From contig JAJTCO010000027.1 in NCBI GenBank assembly GCA_021323265.1, positions 1-64,000 of the forward strand: a stretch of DNA of 64,000 nt, in the 5' to 3' direction. Under the pieces are notes generated by a model that saw only the letters and a program-made list of their open reading frames with translations, was not told the DNA's origin and did not search any database. Origin of the DNA: Pseudoduganella sp. (GTDB lineage: Bacteria; Pseudomonadota; Gammaproteobacteria; Burkholderiales; Burkholderiaceae_D). A program made the translations under genes and the position numbers. Numbering within the stretch: position 1 is the first letter of the stretch; every line of letters begins with the position of its first letter. This document shows positions 59,853 through 64,000 of the stretch, one piece after another.

Positions 59853-60747
59853 ATGACTGCGGCCTGCCGTCGCTGCCGGCAAACCAGTCCAGCGCCGCCT
59901 GCCACAGCGGCTCGGCATGGGCGCGGAAGTAGCCCATGTGCCCCAGCTGGCCCAGGCCCTGCGCGGCCGGGTCGATGTCGACGCCGTACCACGGCGCGTT
60001 GCGGTAGCCCGACATGAGCGCATCGCGCGAGCGCGGCGGCGCCCACAAGTCGTCGGTCGCGTTCACGGCCAGGATCGGCGTGCGCACGGTGGCAAAGCCG
60101 GCCGCGATGTCCGGCACGGTCGGGTCGTCCAGGAAGTAGCGCGGGAAGCTGCACCAGCGTTTCCACTGGTGGTAGACGCCCAGCGGCAGGTCCTCGCCCA
60201 TGCCCAGTTTGCTCCATGCCAGGCGCCCCTTCCAGCGCGTGACGATGGGGCCGACCACGTGCCACATGGCCAGCACGCGCAGGCGCTCCAGGCGCGGCAT
60301 CCAGCCGTGCCAGCCGGCGCCCACGCCGAACAGGTAGACGCCGGCGATGCGCGCGTGGTTGGGCAGCAGGCCCAGGGCGTGGCCGCCATAGGAGTGGCCC
60401 ACCATGTACAGCGGCGTGCTGTCGGCCGGCGCAAAGTAGTCGATCACGGCGCGCAGGTCGAGCCGCGCCCAGTCGAGGAAGCTGGCTTCGAAGCCGCGCA
60501 GCGACTTGGGCGCCGAACCGCCCACGCCGCGGTAGTCGAAGGTGAGGACGGTATAGCCCTGCCCCGCCGCGAATTCCGCGAAGCGGCGGTAGAAACCCTG
60601 CGGCACGCCGGTGGCGCCCGCCACCAGCAGGCGCGCCTTTTCCGGGCCGCGGGCGCGGTAGCACATGGCCGACAGGCGATAGCCGTCGGCGGCCCGCAGT
60701 TCCAGTTTTTCCGCCAGCAGCAAGGCGGCACTCGGCAAATTGCTCAT
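59851..60747 (-). CDS. alpha/beta hydrolase (YheT/serine aminopeptidase-like)
   Basis: TFDYRGVGGSAPKSLRGFEA, VGHSYGGHALGLLP, AVNATDDLWAPP. Confidence 0.85.
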   Translation of the reverse strand: MSNLPSAALLLAEKLELRAADGYRLSAMCYRARGPEKARLLVAGATGVPQGFYRRFAEFAAGQGYTVLTFDYRGVGGSAPKSLRGFEASFLDWARLDLRAVIDYFAPADSTPLYMVGHSYGGHALGLLPNHARIAGVYLFGVGAGWHGWMPRLERLRVLAMWHVVGPIVTRWKGRLAWSKLGMGEDLPLGVYHQWKRWCSFPRYFLDDPTVPDIAAGFATVRTPILAVNATDDLWAPPRSRDALMSGYRNAPWYGVDIDPAAQGLGQLGHMGYFRAHAEPLWQAALDWFAGSDGRPQS

Positions 60748-61328
60748 GTTTTCTTCTCCACTGTCAGCATTGGCATCAGCGCATCCATGGTCTGCACCAT
60801 CGGCGCGGTGTCGCCCGCCACGCGCACCTGCAGCAGGCCGCCTTCATAGGCCGCCAGGATCAGGGCGGCAATGGCTTCGGCGCGCGGGCGCTCGTGGCCG
60901 GCCTGCACCAGCGCCTCGGCCATGCGGCCGCGCAGGTCGGCAAAGCCGGTGCGCAGCGCGGCGCGGATGGCCACGTCGTCCGCGGTCGACTCCAGCGCCA
61001 CCGCCGCCAGCGGGCAGCCCAGCTCGAACTGGCTGTCGTCCAGCCCGCGCAGCGCGCGCAGGATCCACGCCTGCAGCGCGGCCACCACGTCCGGCCCGCG
61101 GGCCAGGTAAGTGTCGAGCTTGTGGCACAGGAAGCTGAACGTCGCTTCGATGGCGGCCACCGCCAGCTGGTCCTTGCCGCCGGGGAAATGGTGATACAGC
61201 ACGCCTTTCGGCGCCTTGGCCGTGGCCAGGATGTCGCTCACGCCGGCGCCATGCAGGCCGCGGTGCTGCAGCGTGGTGATCATGGCGTTGATCAGGCGTT
61301 CGCGCGTGGTGAGGGGGGGCGTCGTCAT
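60744..61328 (-). CDS. TetR/AcrR family transcriptional regulator
   Basis: TTRERLINAMITTLQHRGLHGAGVSDILATAKAPKGVLYHHFPGGKDQL; ATGA overlap with downstream hydrolase. Confidence 0.92.
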   Translation of the reverse strand: MTTPPLTTRERLINAMITTLQHRGLHGAGVSDILATAKAPKGVLYHHFPGGKDQLAVAAIEATFSFLCHKLDTYLARGPDVVAALQAWILRALRGLDDSQFELGCPLAAVALESTADDVAIRAALRTGFADLRGRMAEALVQAGHERPRAEAIAALILAAYEGGLLQVRVAGDTAPMVQTMDALMPMLTVEKKT

Positions 61329-61341
61329 GTCAGCAACTCTA

Positions 61342-61357
61342 TAGACCGGTCGGTCCA
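61342..61357. promoter_or_regulatory. candidate TetR-family operator upstream of the regulator
   Basis: TAGACCGGTCGGTCCA imperfect palindrome 13 nt upstream of the ATG. Confidence 0.6.
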
Positions 61358-61443
61358 ATGTCAAGCGCCATGGGGATGTCAACTCTGCTTGCTCCTTGGT
61401 AAAATACCTCTTTGGGCGGCAGCCCTGCTATCGAGAATTGCAA

Positions 61444-62109
61444 ATGAGCCAACATTTTTCCGGCAGCCTGTTCATGGTTGCTGCACCATCGGGTGCCGGT
61501 AAATCGACGCTGGTCAATGCCCTGCTGGCGCAGGAACCAGCCATCAAACTGTCCATCTCGACCACCACGCGCGCACCGCGCCCGGGCGAGCAGCACGGCC
61601 GCGAGTACTTCTTCACCACGGCCGAAGACTTCCTGCAGCGCGCCGAACAGGGTGAGTTCCTGGAATGGGCCGAAGTGCACGGCAATTACTACGGCACCTC
61701 GCGCATCTTCGTGGAAGAACAGATGAAGGCCGGCACCGACATCCTGCTGGAGATCGACTGGCAGGGCGCGCGCCAGGTCAAGAAGCAATTCCCGCAGGCG
61801 GCCGGCATCTTCATCCTGCCGCCGTCGATCGCGGCGCTGGAAGAGCGCCTGCACAAGCGCGGCCAGGATGAACCGCACGTGATCACGCGCCGCCTGCTGG
61901 CGGCGGGCGGCGAAATCGCCCACGCGCCGGAGTTCGAGTATGTTATTATCAACGAAGAGTTCCCGGTCGCCTTGTCGGAGCTGAGCGCGATCGTCCGATC
62001 GGCCCGTTGCCGGTTCGCGCAACAAGCCTCCACGCCGACCACGCAGAATAATCACCGCATCTATCCAGGAGTTGTAGCATGGCCCGTATTACTATTGAAG
62101 ATTGCCTGA
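61444..62109 (+). CDS. gmk: guanylate kinase
   Basis: [18 protein letters not shown]...[20 protein letters not shown]-terminus atypical and overlaps rpoZ. Confidence 0.92.
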   Translation: MSQHFSGSLFMVAAPSGAGKSTLVNALLAQEPAIKLSISTTTRAPRPGEQHGREYFFTTAEDFLQRAEQGEFLEWAEVHGNYYGTSRIFVEEQMKAGTDILLEIDWQGARQVKKQFPQAAGIFILPPSIAALEERLHKRGQDEPHVITRRLLAAGGEIAHAPEFEYVIINEEFPVALSELSAIVRSARCRFAQQASTPTTQNNHRIYPGVVAWPVLLLKIA

Positions 62110-62282
62110 AGAACATTCCCAACCGCTTCCAGCTGACCCTGGCAGCGACCTACCGCGCACGCCAGCTGCTGCAGGGCCACACCCCGAAGGTGGAAGCCAA
62201 GGACAAGCCAACCGTGGTGGCGCTGCGCGAAATCGCCGCCGGCAAAGTCGGCCTGGAAATGCTGAAAAAGGTCCCTATGTAA
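62079..62282 (+). CDS. rpoZ: RNA polymerase omega subunit
   Basis: [30 protein letters not shown]. Confidence 0.96.
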   Translation: MARITIEDCLKNIPNRFQLTLAATYRARQLLQGHTPKVEAKDKPTVVALREIAAGKVGLEMLKKVPM

Positions 62283-62306
62283 GCTGGGAACCTTATAGTT
62301 CCCCCT

Positions 62307-64000
62307 ATGAGCCTGACTTCCGCCGATCCTCACATCAGCGAACAGCCCGCACGGCGGGCACGGCGCCCGGCTAAGCAACAGCCGGGCGTTGACGTTTCTG
62401 CAGCAGCGATTTCCACTTCGCCGCTGGCGGCGCCGACCGTCACCACCGGCGTTGCCACCATCACGCACCTCACCGAAAAACTGGCCGAGTACATGAACGA
62501 GGCCGACCTGAAGAAGGTCAAGGAAGCCTATCGCTTCTCGGACGAGATGCACCTGGGCCAGGTGCGCAAGTCGGGCGAGCCGTACATCTCGCACCCGATC
62601 GCGGTGGCCGAGATTTGCGCCGAGTGGAAGCTTGACGCGCAAGCGATCATGGCCGCCCTGCTGCATGACGTGATGGAAGACCAGGACGTCAAGAAGGAGG
62701 AGCTGATCGAGCGCTTCGGCGCGCCGGTCGCGCACCTGGTCGACGGCCTGTCCAAGCTGGAAAAGATCGAGTTCCAGAGCCAGATCGAAGCGCAGGCGGA
62801 GAACTTCCGCAAGATGCTGCTGGCCATGCGCACCGCCTTGGCCTGAACAATATCTACCGCGAGCTGCAGGACCTGTCCTTCTCCCACCTGTATCCGGTGC
62901 GCTACCACGTGCTGTCCAAGGCCGTGAAGGCGGCGCGCGGCAACCGGCGCGAGGTGGTGACCAAGATCCTCGATGCGGTCAACCATACGCTGAGCGCGGC
63001 CGGCATCCAGGCCGAAGTCTACGGCCGCGAGAAGACGCTGTACGGCATCTACAAGAAGATGCGCGCCAAGCACCTGTCGTTCTCGCAGGTGCTCGACGTG
63101 TATGGCTTCCGCGTGGTGGTCGACAGTTTCCCCAACTGCTATGTCGCGCTGGGCACCCTGCACTCGCTGTACAAGCCGATGCCCGGCAAGTTCAAGGATT
63201 ACATCGCGATCCGCAAGCTGAACGGCTACCAGTCGCTGCACACCACGCTGATCGGCCCTTACGGCACGCCGGTGGAATTCCAGATCCGCACGCAGGAAAT
63301 GCACCGCACGGCCGAATCGGGCGTGGCGGCGCACTGGCTGTACAAGAACGGCGAAGCGAACATGTCGGACATGCAGCAGCGCACCCACGCCTGGCTGCAG
63401 TCGCTGCTCGACATCCAGCAGCAGACCGGCGACTCGGCCGAATTCCTGGAACACGTGAAGGTCGACCTGTTCCCCGATTCGGTCTACGTCTTCACGCCCA
63501 AGTCCAAGATCATCGCCCTGCCGCGCGGCGCCACGCCGATCGACTTCGCCTACGCCATCCACACCGGCATCGGCGACCATACGGTCTCGGTCAACATCAA
63601 CGGCGACGCGGCCCAGCTGCGCACTGAACTGCGCAACGGCGACATCGTGGAAATCGTCACCGACCCGAACTCGCGCCCGAACCCGACCTGGCTGTCCTTC
63701 GTGCGCACCGGCAAGGCCCGCTCGGCGATCCGCCACCACCTGCGCACCATCAACCTGCCCGAGTCGATCCGCCTTGGGCAGCAGCTGCTGGCGCAGGCGC
63801 TGAAGGCCATCAACGTGCAGCCCGAGCTGCCGGCGCCGATCATGGAGCGCTTGCTCAATGAATCGTCCGCCAAGTCGGAAGAGGAACTGTATGCCGACAT
63901 CGGCATCGGCAAGCGCATGGCGGCGCTGGTGGCGCGCCACATCTTCGGCCTGCTGGGCGGCGAATCGGCCAGCGCGCCGGTCGAGCACACCAGCCCGAAA
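62307..64000 (+). pseudogene. spoT: bifunctional (p)ppGpp synthetase/hydrolase (SpoT/Rel), frameshifted by internal deletion near 62825-62833; 3' end beyond window
   Basis: N-terminal HD part 62307..62846 ends RKMLLAMRTALA*; coding resumes in a different frame from AHRLGLNNIYRELQDLSFSHLYPVRYHVLSKAVKAARG to window end (synthetase and TGS domains). Confidence 0.88.

Noticed and set aside
62528-63988. 486-aa minus-strand ORF
   Set aside because: Antisense to spoT/rel, whose plus-strand frame is clearly coding.
1-64000. CRISPR array, prophage, integrase, restriction-modification or toxin-antitoxin system
   Set aside because: Looked for repeated spacer structure and hallmark proteins in the ORF track; none seen.

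Overview
High-GC, gene-dense chromosomal window, most like a betaproteobacterium of the Oxalobacteraceae/Massilia type (taxonomy is inferred from gene content and order, not searched). I can support about 55 coding regions. No tRNA, rRNA, CRISPR array, integrase or transposase was recognised. Main blocks: Hsp20 (partial); M61 peptidase; a PAS-GGDEF-EAL protein with a C-terminal zinc-binding (CZB) domain; SOS-type imuA-imuB with a LexA box; a secreted DJ-1/PfpI protein next to a GlxA-type regulator; hrpA; argA; rpiA; a receiver-CheC-GGDEF-RibD-like translationally coupled gene set; a complete Entner-Doudoroff/upper sugar block (edd, eda, pgi, SMP-30 family, zwf, hexR) with HexR-like sites; a 753-aa protein that looks like an alpha/beta hydrolase split by a polytopic membrane insert; an RND efflux operon whose pump gene is broken; a conserved kinase-phosphatase-rph-rdgB-hemW block; and yicC, then an iron-ABC/TetR block, then gmk-rpoZ-spoT. 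The most notable irregularities are two genes (RND pump and spoT/rel) that each carry an internal deletion of 3n+1 nt at a microhomology-like junction. They are either assembly errors or real lesions. No clearly new defence or mobile system was found. The best candidates for undescribed biology are the receiver-CheC-diguanylate cyclase cassette and the membrane-split hydrolase.
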